A stretch of DNA of 64,000 nt, taken from positions 248,001 to 312,000 of the forward strand of contig LJZR01000001.1 in NCBI GenBank assembly GCA_001314865.1. Reading direction: 5' to 3'. The position numbers were made by a program, and so were the translations under genes. The first letter of the stretch is position 1, and each line of letters opens with the position of its first letter. Source of the DNA: Phormidesmis priestleyi Ana (lineage in GTDB: Bacteria; Cyanobacteriota; Cyanobacteriia; Phormidesmidales; Phormidesmidaceae). The notes below the pieces were generated by a model that did not search any database, was not told the DNA's origin, and worked only from the letters and a program-made list of their open reading frames with translations. Positions 35,657-44,991 of this stretch are shown piece after piece.

Positions 35657-36637
35657 ATGCAAACTTCTTCCACTTGGGCCACCAGACACCACGACAACCT
35701 TGGCGAGGTGCTGCGTAGCTACTGGCAGCTCACCAAACCCCGCATTATTCCATTGCTGCTTATAGAAACCGCAGCGGGTATGTGGGTTGCCGGTCAAGGA
35801 CGCGTTGGCCCAGTGCTCCTGCTAATCACGCTGCTAAGCGGCACGCTAGCGGCCGCTTCGGCGCAAACCATTAACTGCATTTACGATCGCGATATTGACT
35901 ACGACATGGAGCGCACCCGGCATCGCCCCATTCCCTCTGGTCGTATTCAACCTAAAGATGCTTGGACTTTTGCGGGCGTGATGGCGGCAATGTCATTCGC
36001 GCTCTTGGCTATTTTTGCCAATTTAATGAGCGCAGGCTTGGCGATGCTCGGCATTGCCGTTTATGTGTGTGTGTACACCTACTGGCTCAAGCGATCGTCA
36101 CCGCAAAACATTGTGATTGGTGGGGCAGCTGGGGCGATTCCGCCTTTAGTCGGCTGGGCGGCTGTGACGGGCGATCTTAGCGTTGCTGCCTGGGTGATTT
36201 TTGCGATTGTATTTGTATGGACGCCACCGCATTTTTGGGCGTTGGCAATGCTCATTCAAGAAGACTATGCCAAGGTAAATGTGCCGATGCTGCCGGTCGT
36301 TGTGGGCAACAAGGCGACTGCCAGCCAAATTTGGCGCTATACGCTGGGTTTGGTGCCGCTGACGCTGACGCTGGTATATCCGCTGGGGGTATGTGGCGCA
36401 ATTTATGGAATAGGTGCGATCGCACTCGGCTATCTGTTCCTCAAAAAAGCATGGCAGCTGCGCAACCACTACGACAACCGCGACTTTGCCAGAGGCACCT
36501 TTAAGTACTCCATCTTTTATATGATGCTGCTCTCGGTACTGATGATTGTAGACTCACTGCCGATTGTTCGCTTTGGCATGGCCTCACTGGTCCACGGTTT
36601 ACAGGCCGTCGTAGCCGCCATTCCGATCATGGGATAA
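35657..36637 (+). CDS. ctaB: Protoheme IX farnesyltransferase (heme O synthase)
   Basis: 326 residues with about nine helices of the UbiA prenyltransferase fold. The Asp-rich site [23 protein letters not shown] binds Mg2+-farnesyl diphosphate. A second conserved block, [20 protein letters not shown], and [12 protein letters not shown] are typical of CtaB/CyoE. It adds the farnesyl tail to heme B, the step before CtaA. Together with ctaA it forms the heme A pathway opposite coxBAC. Confidence 0.96.
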   Translation: MQTSSTWATRHHDNLGEVLRSYWQLTKPRIIPLLLIETAAGMWVAGQGRVGPVLLLITLLSGTLAAASAQTINCIYDRDIDYDMERTRHRPIPSGRIQPKDAWTFAGVMAAMSFALLAIFANLMSAGLAMLGIAVYVCVYTYWLKRSSPQNIVIGGAAGAIPPLVGWAAVTGDLSVAAWVIFAIVFVWTPPHFWALAMLIQEDYAKVNVPMLPVVVGNKATASQIWRYTLGLVPLTLTLVYPLGVCGAIYGIGAIALGYLFLKKAWQLRNHYDNRDFARGTFKYSIFYMMLLSVLMIVDSLPIVRFGMASLVHGLQAVVAAIPIMG

Positions 36638-36756
36638 GCTACCTACATAACACATCGTCATATAGTCGTACGGACGTTTGGACTGGCATTCGGGTCGCTG
36701 GTTGTTCTAGCCGCTGGTTATTCGGGCCGTACGTGCGATTCCAAGTAGGTAGATAC

Positions 36757-37776
36757 ATGGCCCCTGCCGTTCTCGTTAAAAATCTAAAGAAATCTTACGG
36801 CAATGTAGAAGCCGTTAAAGATGTTTCGTTTGCCATTGAACCGGGCGAGATTTTTGGCCTGCTCGGCCCCAATGGGGCCGGTAAAACCACCACCATTCGC
36901 TGCCTTTGCACGCTGATGACGCCGGATGCCGGGCAGCTGGAAATCAATGGCATCTCAGTTTTAGAAGATCCCAGAGCAGCCAGGCAAATGTTGGGCTACA
37001 TTGCCCAAGAAGTTGCCCTTGATAAAGTGCTCACCGGACGCGAGCTGCTGGAGTTGCAGGCAGCGATTTATCACTTGCCCAAGGCCAAAAGCAGGGATCG
37101 AATCGCCCAAATGCTGGCACTGCTAGAAATTGAAGATATAGCAGATAAAAAAACAGGCACCTACTCAGGCGGCCAAAAAAAGCGGCTAGACTTAGCCGCA
37201 GGGCTGCTACATCAGCCAGCGGTACTCGTGCTAGATGAACCCACCGTAGGGCTAGACATTGAAAGCCGCACAGCCGTATGGAATTTTTTGCGGCAGCTTC
37301 AGCGTGAGGGCACCACTATTTTGCTCACCAGCCACTATTTAGAAGAAGTAGACGCATTGGCCGGACGGGTAGCGATTATTGATTCAGGTCAGGTGATCTC
37401 ATCGGGGACACCGGCTGCGCTGAAAGCCGAGGTCGGCGGCGATCGCATTACCCTGCGCATTCGAGAATTTACCCCTGACGCCGAAGCGACCAGCGCCCGC
37501 GACCTACTCACCCATTTACCCGTCGTTCAAGAAGTCATTATCAACAGCGCTCAGGGCAATTCCCTAAACCTAGTTGTCAACCAAGACGCCGATGCACTCA
37601 CTGCGGTTCAAACCGCCTTAAAAGCAGCCAACCTCCCCACCTTTGGCATCTCCCAATCCCAACCCAGCCTAGATGATGTATACCTCGCCGCCACGGGTCG
37701 TACGCTGATGGATGCCGAAATGGCGGCCACTGGCAAGCGCGACCTCAAAAAAGAGAAAAAACAAGCCATGCGCTAA
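36757..37776 (+). CDS. ABC exporter ATP-binding protein (DrrA/daunorubicin-resistance type)
   Basis: 339 residues from ATG 36757, preceded by AGGTAG; a GTG 24 bp upstream is the alternative. Walker A GPNGAGKTTTIR, Q-loop YIAQE, signature TYSGGQKKRLDLA, Walker B VLVLDEPTVGLD and switch His in LLTSHYLEE are complete. The C-terminal ~100 residues form the extra domain typical of DrrA-like ATPases (TLRIREF, LDDVYLAATGRTL). It powers the ABC-2 permease encoded next. Its position after ctaA-ctaB suggests co-expression; the exported substrate is unknown. Confidence 0.9.
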   Translation: MAPAVLVKNLKKSYGNVEAVKDVSFAIEPGEIFGLLGPNGAGKTTTIRCLCTLMTPDAGQLEINGISVLEDPRAARQMLGYIAQEVALDKVLTGRELLELQAAIYHLPKAKSRDRIAQMLALLEIEDIADKKTGTYSGGQKKRLDLAAGLLHQPAVLVLDEPTVGLDIESRTAVWNFLRQLQREGTTILLTSHYLEEVDALAGRVAIIDSGQVISSGTPAALKAEVGGDRITLRIREFTPDAEATSARDLLTHLPVVQEVIINSAQGNSLNLVVNQDADALTAVQTALKAANLPTFGISQSQPSLDDVYLAATGRTLMDAEMAATGKRDLKKEKKQAMR

Positions 37777-37897
37777 TCTCGCGCCTCTATCGCATCGATA
37801 TCTGCTACCGCCTCTATTTGCTACCGCCTCTATATATTCAAAATATTCGCACTAAACTAAAGTAAGCAACGCTCATTACACTCTCCGCATCCTAACT

Positions 37898-38767
37898 ATG
37901 AGCCAATCTATCGCCTCCAATCCTGTCAGCACTTCGGCGGCTACGCTGCCGACCCCTGGCACAGCAGAATTCATTCAAGAAACCCTGGCGCTCACTCGCC
38001 GCCTTTTCATTCAGCTGCAGCGGCGTCCGACCACGCTGGTTGCGGGAATTATTCAGCCGCTGATGTGGCTTGTCCTGTTTGGCGCGCTCTTTCAAAACGT
38101 GCCCAGCGGCCTGTTTGGTGAAAGTCAAAACTACGGGCAATTTCTGGGCGCGGGGATCATTGTTTTTACGGCCTTTGCCGGTGCTCTCAATGCTGGCCTG
38201 CCGGTGATGTTCGATCGTGAGTTTGGCTTTTTGAACCGACTTTTGGTTGCGCCTTTGGCCTCCCGCTTTTCAATTGTGCTGGCCTCAGCGCTTTTTATCG
38301 CGACGCTCAGCCTGATTCAAACTAGCGCGATTGTTATTTTGAGCGCCTTTTTAGGTGCAGGACTGCCCGGCCCAGCGGGTTTATTGTTGATGACGCTGAT
38401 TGTGCTCACGCTGGTGTTTGGTGTGACAGCGCTGAGCTTGGGCTTGGCCTTTGCCCTGCCCGGACATATTGAGCTACTGGCCGTTATTTTTATTACCAAC
38501 CTGCCGCTGCTGTTTGCGAGCACTGCACTGGTGCCGCTGTCATTTATGCCGCCTTGGCTCCAGGTGGTGGCGAGCCTCAATCCGTTGAGCTACGCGATTG
38601 AGCCGATTCGCTATATTTACCTGCATCCCGACTGGCAATTTAGCAGCGTGATTATGCAAACGCCGTTTGCGGATATTAGTTTGGCGATCGCACTCCTGAT
38701 TCTTTTCTCCTTTAGCGCCCTGGCCTTTATCACCATCCGTCCGTTGATTGACCGCCGCATTTCTTAA
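37898..38767 (+). CDS. ABC-2 type permease (DrrB-like)
   Basis: 289 residues with six hydrophobic segments and an N-terminal ALTRRLFIQLQRRPTTLVAGIIQPLMWL start typical of ABC-2 permeases. Conserved features include GIIVFTAFAGALNAGLPVMFDREFGFLNRLL and NPLSYAIEPIRYIYL. It is the membrane half of the exporter with the preceding ATPase; the 121-bp gap contains a 16-bp duplication (GCTACCGCCTCTAT core, near 37803-37835). Confidence 0.9.
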   Translation: MSQSIASNPVSTSAATLPTPGTAEFIQETLALTRRLFIQLQRRPTTLVAGIIQPLMWLVLFGALFQNVPSGLFGESQNYGQFLGAGIIVFTAFAGALNAGLPVMFDREFGFLNRLLVAPLASRFSIVLASALFIATLSLIQTSAIVILSAFLGAGLPGPAGLLLMTLIVLTLVFGVTALSLGLAFALPGHIELLAVIFITNLPLLFASTALVPLSFMPPWLQVVASLNPLSYAIEPIRYIYLHPDWQFSSVIMQTPFADISLAIALLILFSFSALAFITIRPLIDRRIS

Positions 38768-38940
38768 CCCTGCCAATCACCTGCCAATCATCAAAACCAA
38801 CCTCACTAGATCCAAACCAGAGATCGGCATAATAAGAGCGGGTATGAAAAGCAAACTTGGTACACTGTGTCTAAAGTTCACATTGAAATTCACATAGAAG
38901 TTCAATAGAAGTTCACAATATTATTTGGAGGGATGAACAG

Positions 38941-39294
38941 ATGCGTAAGCTGGCCGTTCAAGCGATGAGCTTAGGATTGTTATTGGGATTGGGCTTTGGG
39001 ATTGAACCAGCGATCGCACAAGATTCTGGCGTGGCTAACACCGCTGAAGACTTTAACTCAGCAGAAGGTAATGACGGCATTTTAGGATCGAATGTCAGCA
39101 TATTTGAGCTGATGCGCCGAGCAAGCGCTACCAGCGGTGGCGCCACAGCAGACGGTGGTTTTTTCCGCAGTCAAAGCCGCAGAATTGACCGCGAGGCCAA
39201 CTCGTTTCGTGAGCGGCAGCGAATTCTATTAGAGCAGCGCCAAGCAGATGAAGCGAATCAAACCAATACCGTAGAACTCGCTCCGGTTGAGTAA
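38941..39294 (+). CDS. Secreted hypothetical protein, 117 residues
   Basis: A very strong ribosome-binding site (GGAGGGA) sits eight bases before ATG 38941. A signal peptide (about residues 1-26, hydrophobic SLGLLLGLGFGI, cleavage after AIA) precedes a mature acidic/Gln-rich region with FELMRRAS near the middle and a helical RQRILLEQRQADEAN stretch near the end. It is probably a lumenal or periplasmic protein. Upstream (38875-38920) there are short direct repeats with the core GAAGTTCA. No family is recognised. Confidence 0.7.
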   Translation: MRKLAVQAMSLGLLLGLGFGIEPAIAQDSGVANTAEDFNSAEGNDGILGSNVSIFELMRRASATSGGATADGGFFRSQSRRIDREANSFRERQRILLEQRQADEANQTNTVELAPVE

Positions 39295-39345
39295 GCGGTA
39301 AATTAGGCAAACATTAGGCGATCGCGATCGCTTCAGATAAGTCTT

Positions 39346-39393
39346 TAGATGTCCCTAAATGTCCCTAGATGTATTTTCATTTAGGGACATTTA
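39346..39393 (+). terminator. Long stem-loop after the secreted-protein gene
   Basis: TAGATGTCCCTAAATG (39346-39361) pairs with CATTTAGGGACATTTA (39378-39393), 15 of 16 positions matched, with a 16-nt loop that repeats part of the left arm (GTCCCTAGATG). It lies about 50 bp after the stop. No clean T-tract follows, so it may be a terminator or an RNA-stabilising hairpin. Confidence 0.6.
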
Positions 39394-39558
39394 GGCTGTC
39401 TCTATTGCCTGTTTCTATCCGTCTCAATTGCCCACTCAATTGCCTCGCAGAACAACACAAAGCAGGTCAGATCTACAGGGATTGTATTAGTGACACCGTA
39501 TGAAGGCTCAAATCACTGCTACCATTTAACCTGATCAACTCCGACGCTATGACCTGCA

Positions 39559-42500
39559 ATGACAGCACCGACGCCTGAGCTAGCCAGACAGTACGATCCC
39601 ACCATTACCGAAACCAAATGGCAGCATTATTGGGAGCAAAAGGAAGTCTTTAAGGCCGATCCGAGTTGGGGCGGTGAGCCTTTTTGTGTGATGATTCCGC
39701 CACCAAACGTGACGGGGAGCCTGCACATGGGCCACGCGTTTGAGGAAACCCTCATTGATACCGTAGTGCGCTACCAGCGGATGAAGGGCAAAAACACGCT
39801 GTGGCTACCCGGCACTGACCATGCCAGCATTGCCGTGCAAACTATATTGGATCGACAGTTCGCCCAAGAAGGCAAAACCCGTGAAGAAATCGGGCGCGAA
39901 AAATTTTTAGAGCGGGCTTGGGAATGGAAAGCCGAGTCGGGCGGCACCATTGTTAACCAACTGCGCAAACTAGGCGTATCGGTAGACTGGAGCCGTGAGC
40001 GCTTCACCATGGACGAAGGGCTTTCTACTGCGGTGCTCACCGCCTTTAACCGACTGCATGAAGAAGGGCTGATTTACCGAGGCAGCTACATGGTGAATTG
40101 GTGCCCCGCCAGCCAGTCGGCAGTCTCTGATCTAGAAGTTGAAAACAAAGAAGTAGACGGCCATTTGTGGCATTTTCGCTATCCGCTCACCAACGGCGAA
40201 GGCGAATTGGAAGTCGCCACGACTCGGCCAGAAACCATGCTAGGCGATACTGCCGTAGCCGTGAATCCCAATGATGATCGCTACAAGCATTTGATCGGCC
40301 AAACGCTAATGCTGCCACTGATGAATCGGGAAATTCCGATTATTGGCGATGAGTTCGTGGATATGGAGTTTGGCACAGGCTGCGTGAAAGTGACGCCTGC
40401 GCATGATCCAAACGACTTTGAAATGGGCAAGCGACATCAGTTGCCCGTCATCAATATTTTAAATAAAGACGGCACGCTCAATGAAAATGCCGGTGAGTTT
40501 GCGGGCGTAGATCGCTTTGAAGCGCGTGAGTGGGTGGTTGAACGGCTGCGCTCAGAAGGTCGGCTCGGAGAAATTGAGGACTATCGGCATTCGGTGCCTT
40601 ATAGCGATCGCGGCAAAGTCCCCGTAGAGCCCCTCATCTCCACCCAGTGGTTTGTCAAAATTCGCCCCATGGCCGACAAAGCCTTGGCCGCATTAGATGC
40701 CCAGCAAGATCCGCAGTTTGTACCCGATCGCTGGACAAAGGTATATCGCGACTGGCTCGTCAACCTCAAAGACTGGTGCATTTCGCGACAGCTGTGGTGG
40801 GGCCACCAAATTCCGGCCTGGTACATCGTCAGTGAAACTGAAGGTGAAATTCGCGACAACACGCCTTTTATTGTGGCGATGGATGAAAACGAAGCCATCA
40901 ACAAAGCCGCTCAGCAAGTCGGTCATGAAGTAGAAGTACGTCAAGATCCTGACGTACTCGATACTTGGTTCTCCTCGGGTCTGTGGCCCATGTCCACTTT
41001 GGGCTGGCCAAATACCGACGCGCCCGACTATCAGTTTTACTACCCCACTCAAACGCTGGTCACCGGTTTCGACATTATCTTTTTCTGGGTGGCGCGGATG
41101 ACGCTGCTAGCTGGCCACTTCACCGGCCACATGCCCTTTGACACCGTGTATATTCACGGCCTAGTACGCGACGAAAACAACCAAAAAATGTCGAAGTCAA
41201 AAAACAACGGCATCGATCCGCTGCTGCTGATTGACAAATACGGCACCGACGCGCTGCGCTACACCTTGATACGGGAAGTCGCTGGGGCCGGTCAAGACAT
41301 TCGTTTAGACTACGACCGTAACAGCGATGAGTCCTTGGCGGTAGAAGCCTCTCGCAACTTTACGAACAAGCTGTGGAATGCGTCGCGCTTTGTACTGATG
41401 AATCTAGGCGGGCAAACGCCTGCTGAGTTGGGTGAACCTGGCAGTGAATCTGGCAGTGAAGGCGCGTTAGAACTGGCCGATCGGTGGATTCTCTCTCGCT
41501 ATCATCAAACCATTGAGCGGGTACGCGAACAGCTCGATCACTACGGCATGGGCGAGGCTTCTAAAGAGCTGTATGAATTCACCCGAGGAGACTTTTGCGA
41601 CTGGTACATTGAGCTGGTAAAGCCAAGACTATATGGCGATGATGAAGGTAGCAAACGAATCGCGCAGCAGACCTTAGCCCATGTGTTAGAGGGCATTCTC
41701 AAACTGTTGCATCCGTTTATGCCGCATATTACCGAAGAGCTGTGGCATACGCTCACGGGCATTGGTGAGGAAGACTGCCTCGCTATTCAGCGCTATCCGA
41801 CTGCCAATGCAGCGCTCATTGCCCCTGAGTTAGAACAACAGTTCGAGCTGTTGATTGATGTCATTCGCACCATTCGCAACCTGCGGGCAGAAGCGGGCGT
41901 TAAGCCATCGGCCAAAATAGAAGTCATTTTAAAAACAGACAGCGATAGTGAGCTACGGGTTTTAAATGCGACCCAACAATATATTCAACAGGTTGCGGGC
42001 GTAGAAACGCTGAACATTACCCATACTGACTTTGCCCCGACCCATGCCGAAACAGCCCAAACGCTGTCCGTGACACAAGCCGCCGAGATGGTTAAAACCG
42101 CTCCGGCAGGTACAATACGTTCAACTCGGTTCTCAAATCGGTCTCAGGAATCGTCTCAAGACTCAACAGAAACGGCTATTTGGCAACAGATTTCCAATGC
42201 TGTTTTACAGTTTTTAGACCAGCCGACGCGCTACTTCGACAATTTCTTTGTCGATTACAAAAAGCCTGTGCTCTCACTGGCCATTCTGCTAGGTTTTGGC
42301 ATGACCTACAAGGTGCTCAATTCTATGCTGGCAGCGATTGACGATGTGCCTGGGCTGGCGGGTCTCTTTCAGCTGATTGGACTGGGATATAGCATTCAGT
42401 TTGGGGTGCGTAAGGTGCTTAAAGAAGAAAGACGCGATCGCGTACTGACCGAAATCAAACAAATATGGACTGAAATCGCAGGCGAGCCGGACGAAGGCAC

Positions 42501-42900
42501 CGCGAGTACGTCTAACGCATCTGCTGGCCCTGCGACCAAAACGCCGCCATTAACCCGTGCCACCGCAGGCGTGACTGCTGCAGATATTATCAAGGCAGAC
42601 TCCGACGCAAAACCCACCTATAACCCAGCTGCTGACCAACGCAAAATGTTTGCAGGCGTCACAGGTACAGTACAGGTGCTAATCCCGCTAACAGGCGTGG
42701 TTGATGTAGATGCCCTAAAAGCCAAGCTAGAAAAAGATTTAGGCAAGGCTGAAGGTGAAATTAAGGCGCTCAATGGTCGCCTTAGCAATCAGGGCTTTGT
42801 AGATAAAGCGCCTGCCGAGGTAGTAAAGGGCGCACAAGAGGCGCTAGCCGAAGCCGAAAAACAAACCAGGCTCATTCAGGAACGCCTAGCCCTGCTATAG
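39559..42900 (+). CDS. valS: Valyl-tRNA synthetase with inserted CAAD membrane domain
   Basis: 1113 residues, longer than the usual 870-1000. Class I signatures: HIGH-type LHMGHA at 55-60 after PPPNVTGS, and KMSKSKNNG near 543. Editing domain ([15 protein letters not shown]), anticodon-binding domain (about 640-850) and a C-terminal coiled coil (about 1035-1113) are in the usual order. Between the last two, about 860-975, is an insert with two membrane helices ([18 protein letters not shown] and [17 protein letters not shown]) flanked by amphipathic stretches: the CAAD domain known to anchor some cyanobacterial synthetases to thylakoids. It charges tRNA-Val. It is transcribed after its own promoter. 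Confidence 0.95.
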   Translation: MTAPTPELARQYDPTITETKWQHYWEQKEVFKADPSWGGEPFCVMIPPPNVTGSLHMGHAFEETLIDTVVRYQRMKGKNTLWLPGTDHASIAVQTILDRQFAQEGKTREEIGREKFLERAWEWKAESGGTIVNQLRKLGVSVDWSRERFTMDEGLSTAVLTAFNRLHEEGLIYRGSYMVNWCPASQSAVSDLEVENKEVDGHLWHFRYPLTNGEGELEVATTRPETMLGDTAVAVNPNDDRYKHLIGQTLMLPLMNREIPIIGDEFVDMEFGTGCVKVTPAHDPNDFEMGKRHQLPVINILNKDGTLNENAGEFAGVDRFEAREWVVERLRSEGRLGEIEDYRHSVPYSDRGKVPVEPLISTQWFVKIRPMADKALAALDAQQDPQFVPDRWTKVYRDWLVNLKDWCISRQLWWGHQIPAWYIVSETEGEIRDNTPFIVAMDENEAINKAAQQVGHEVEVRQDPDVLDTWFSSGLWPMSTLGWPNTDAPDYQFYYPTQTLVTGFDIIFFWVARMTLLAGHFTGHMPFDTVYIHGLVRDENNQKMSKSKNNGIDPLLLIDKYGTDALRYTLIREVAGAGQDIRLDYDRNSDESLAVEASRNFTNKLWNASRFVLMNLGGQTPAELGEPGSESGSEGALELADRWILSRYHQTIERVREQLDHYGMGEASKELYEFTRGDFCDWYIELVKPRLYGDDEGSKRIAQQTLAHVLEGILKLLHPFMPHITEELWHTLTGIGEEDCLAIQRYPTANAALIAPELEQQFELLIDVIRTIRNLRAEAGVKPSAKIEVILKTDSDSELRVLNATQQYIQQVAGVETLNITHTDFAPTHAETAQTLSVTQAAEMVKTAPAGTIRSTRFSNRSQESSQDSTETAIWQQISNAVLQFLDQPTRYFDNFFVDYKKPVLSLAILLGFGMTYKVLNSMLAAIDDVPGLAGLFQLIGLGYSIQFGVRKVLKEERRDRVLTEIKQIWTEIAGEPDEGTASTSNASAGPATKTPPLTRATAGVTAADIIKADSDAKPTYNPAADQRKMFAGVTGTVQVLIPLTGVVDVDALKAKLEKDLGKAEGEIKALNGRLSNQGFVDKAPAEVVKGAQEALAEAEKQTRLIQERLALL

Positions 42901-42953
42901 CAACCTCACCACCCAAACCGAGAGGCCCAATTACACTGCTCAGATACACTTGC

Positions 42954-44642
42954 TTAGGCCAGCGACTGAAGCGCCAGATTCATCGCCTTCGCCAAACTAA
43001 CGGGATCTACGCCGAGAATCCCTCGCTGTTGGCTGGCATAAAGAGCAGCCTGAGAATGCCACCACACGGCACTGGTCACTGCGTGAGTTAGGGTTTCAGG
43101 CGCTGTTTTCCACTGGCCAGATTGAGCGGCTGTGGCCAGCAATCCGCCCATGAGGCCAGTGAGCACATCGCCACTGCCGCCTCGGGCTAAGGCAGCGGTG
43201 CTATGAGGGTTGAAAAATAGATTAGGGACTGAATCGCTCAGCGTTTGCGCGATCGCACTTCGCGGCCCTTTAAGCAAAATGATGGCACTGCTCGACTGAG
43301 CCGCCTGAAGCGCTATTTCTCCGGGCATTAGTCCGGATCGTTCAGCATAAATATCGGGAAAGAGGCGCTTGAATTCGCCCGGATGGGGCGTGAGCACAGT
43401 AGGCACTTTACGATCCCGAAGCGATTGAACCGGGTTTGTTTTAGCGAGCAGGTTAAGACCATCGGCATCGAGCAGGAGCGGACAGCTACAGCTGAGAATT
43501 TGCTCAAAGAGAGCATCCGGCACTGCTGTGGTTAAGCCCGGCCCAAAGGCGATCGCATCATACTGACTCAAGTCTAATCGGTCAGGCAGCTGAGCGATCG
43601 CACCGGCTGGGGTCTCAGGGCAGCCCACCAGTAAGGCCCCCGGCAGCTGGGGCAACAACGCGAGTCGAATCGATTCTGGCACCGCTAAAGTGAGCATTCC
43701 AACACCGCTGGCAACCGCCCCTAGCCCCGTGAGCAAGGCAGCTCCAGCGTACTGATGAGAGCCGGCAATCAGTAGCAAATGACCTGCTTTGTATTTGTGC
43801 GCAGTGGGGGCGCGGTGGAGGGGAAGATGTGCGATCGCCTGCTGATCCGTCAGCCTTTCTACCGGCAGAACCTTGCTCAGTACCGCCGTAACATCTGCCA
43901 GCGGAATATCAAAATCAATAAGCTCGCACTCGCCCAAATGCGTGAGTGCCTCCTCCTGCATAAATCCTCGTTTCCACAGGCCCAGACAAGCCGTATAGCT
44001 TGCCTTTATCGCAGTTCCCATCACCTCGCCCGTATCGGTATGAATCCCCGAAGGCAAATCAATACTAAACACAGGCATTGACTGCTGATTAATAAACGCA
44101 ATGTCATCAGCGAGCTCATTAGCGATCGCCCTAGTCAGACCAAAGCCAAACCAGCCATCAATAATCGCATCACATTCGCTCAGCGCCTGAACTGACTTCA
44201 CAAAAGCAATGCCCAAACTTTGAGCATAGTCAGCATGCTGCTGTGTCAACGGCTTGAGCTTTGCAAAAGGCTGATACACCCGCACATCAAAGCCCAAGTG
44301 ATGCAGCTCGCGAGCGACCACCAAGGCATCTCCACCATTGTGGCCCGGCCCGGCCAAAATACCCACCCGCCATTGAATCGGCTGTTTCAAGCTCTCAAAA
44401 CTATGTGCCCAAAAACTATGCGCCAAAAAACTATGCGCCAAAAAACTATGCGCCAAAAACCACTGCACCAGTCGCCCTGACACTTTTTCCATCAGCGCGG
44501 CGACCGGCATTCCGGCAGCAAACAAACGCTGCTCAATTTGCTGCATTTGCTCAGCAGTAACCAAAAAAGGCTGAATGCTTTGGCGGCAGCGAAGCGGCTG
44601 TGAGGCAGCAACAGACTCAGACAAACAAGGGCTCAGAGGCAT
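42954..44642 (-). CDS. nnr: Bifunctional NAD(P)H-hydrate epimerase / ADP-dependent dehydratase
   Basis: 562 residues. The N-terminal YjeF_N half (about 25-260) has ILAGPGHNGGDALVVAR and IDLPSGIHTDTG. The C-terminal ribokinase-like dehydratase half (about 275-560) has LLIAGSHQYAGAALL, LTPHPGEFKRLF, ILLKGP and GGSGDVLTGLMGG. Together they repair damaged NADHX/NADPHX. A 15-bp coding repeat inserts FLAHS units near residues 62-77, in the linker before ILAGPG. The gene follows putA on the minus strand, separated by two terminators, so it is an independent unit. ATG at 44642. Confidence 0.93.
   Translation of the reverse strand: MPLSPCLSESVAASQPLRCRQSIQPFLVTAEQMQQIEQRLFAAGMPVAALMEKVSGRLVQWFLAHSFLAHSFLAHSFWAHSFESLKQPIQWRVGILAGPGHNGGDALVVARELHHLGFDVRVYQPFAKLKPLTQQHADYAQSLGIAFVKSVQALSECDAIIDGWFGFGLTRAIANELADDIAFINQQSMPVFSIDLPSGIHTDTGEVMGTAIKASYTACLGLWKRGFMQEEALTHLGECELIDFDIPLADVTAVLSKVLPVERLTDQQAIAHLPLHRAPTAHKYKAGHLLLIAGSHQYAGAALLTGLGAVASGVGMLTLAVPESIRLALLPQLPGALLVGCPETPAGAIAQLPDRLDLSQYDAIAFGPGLTTAVPDALFEQILSCSCPLLLDADGLNLLAKTNPVQSLRDRKVPTVLTPHPGEFKRLFPDIYAERSGLMPGEIALQAAQSSSAIILLKGPRSAIAQTLSDSVPNLFFNPHSTAALARGGSGDVLTGLMGGLLATAAQSGQWKTAPETLTHAVTSAVWWHSQAALYASQQRGILGVDPVSLAKAMNLALQSLA
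44411..44455 (-). repeat. 15-bp coding tandem repeat in nnr
   Basis: Three exact copies of AAAAACTATGCGCCA, plus a diverged copy at each side, encode the FLAHS repeat near the N-terminus of the NAD(P)HX repair enzyme. Confidence 0.9.
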
Positions 44643-44769
44643 TGCAGAAAGAGGGCTGATTTTTCGTCAATGCTAACGTAATTCATGCCATTCCACAGCG
44701 CCAGCAACCCCGACGAGATCGGACGAAAACGTTGCCACATTTGCAATTCATATTGCAATTTATAAAAGA

Positions 44770-44803
44770 AGCGCAGCCCTAGTAAAAAATCTAGGACTGC
44801 GCT
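44770..44803 (-). terminator. Terminator hairpin, second of a tandem pair after putA
   Basis: AGCGCAGCCCTAG (44770-44782) pairs with CTAGGACTGCGCT (44791-44803) around an 8-nt loop. The single plus-strand mismatch becomes G-U in minus-strand RNA. A TTCTTTTA tract follows on the minus strand. Confidence 0.82.
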
Positions 44804-44810
44804 CTAAAAA

Positions 44811-44838
44811 ATAGCCTTAGCAAAAACTCTAAGACTAT
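44811..44838 (-). terminator. Terminator hairpin, first of a tandem pair after putA
   Basis: ATAGCCTTAG (44811-44820) pairs with CTAAGACTAT (44829-44838) around an 8-nt loop. In minus-strand RNA it is followed by six U residues. It is homologous to the neighbouring hairpin, with compensatory base changes in the stem. Confidence 0.85.
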
Positions 44839-44991
44839 GTTCTAAAGAACAGACTACCCAAAATGGCACGATAGAAATAACTTTTTTTGATGAATCTTAC
44901 AGCGATTAAAACGGGTAGAGATTGAAACTGGAGTGTCAGTGAACCTTGCCAAAAGCCTTTTGAGCCGTTGAAAAACTGGCCCCACAGTCTT

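Larger units (their letters stand above)
44643..44991. other. Gene-less interval between putA and nnr
   Basis: This 349 bp minus-strand interval contains the end of the putA transcript and the promoter of nnr. Its main content is the two homologous hairpins at 44770-44838. An ORF across the region (44835-45017) overlaps the hairpins and the putA end and is not supported. Confidence 0.7.
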
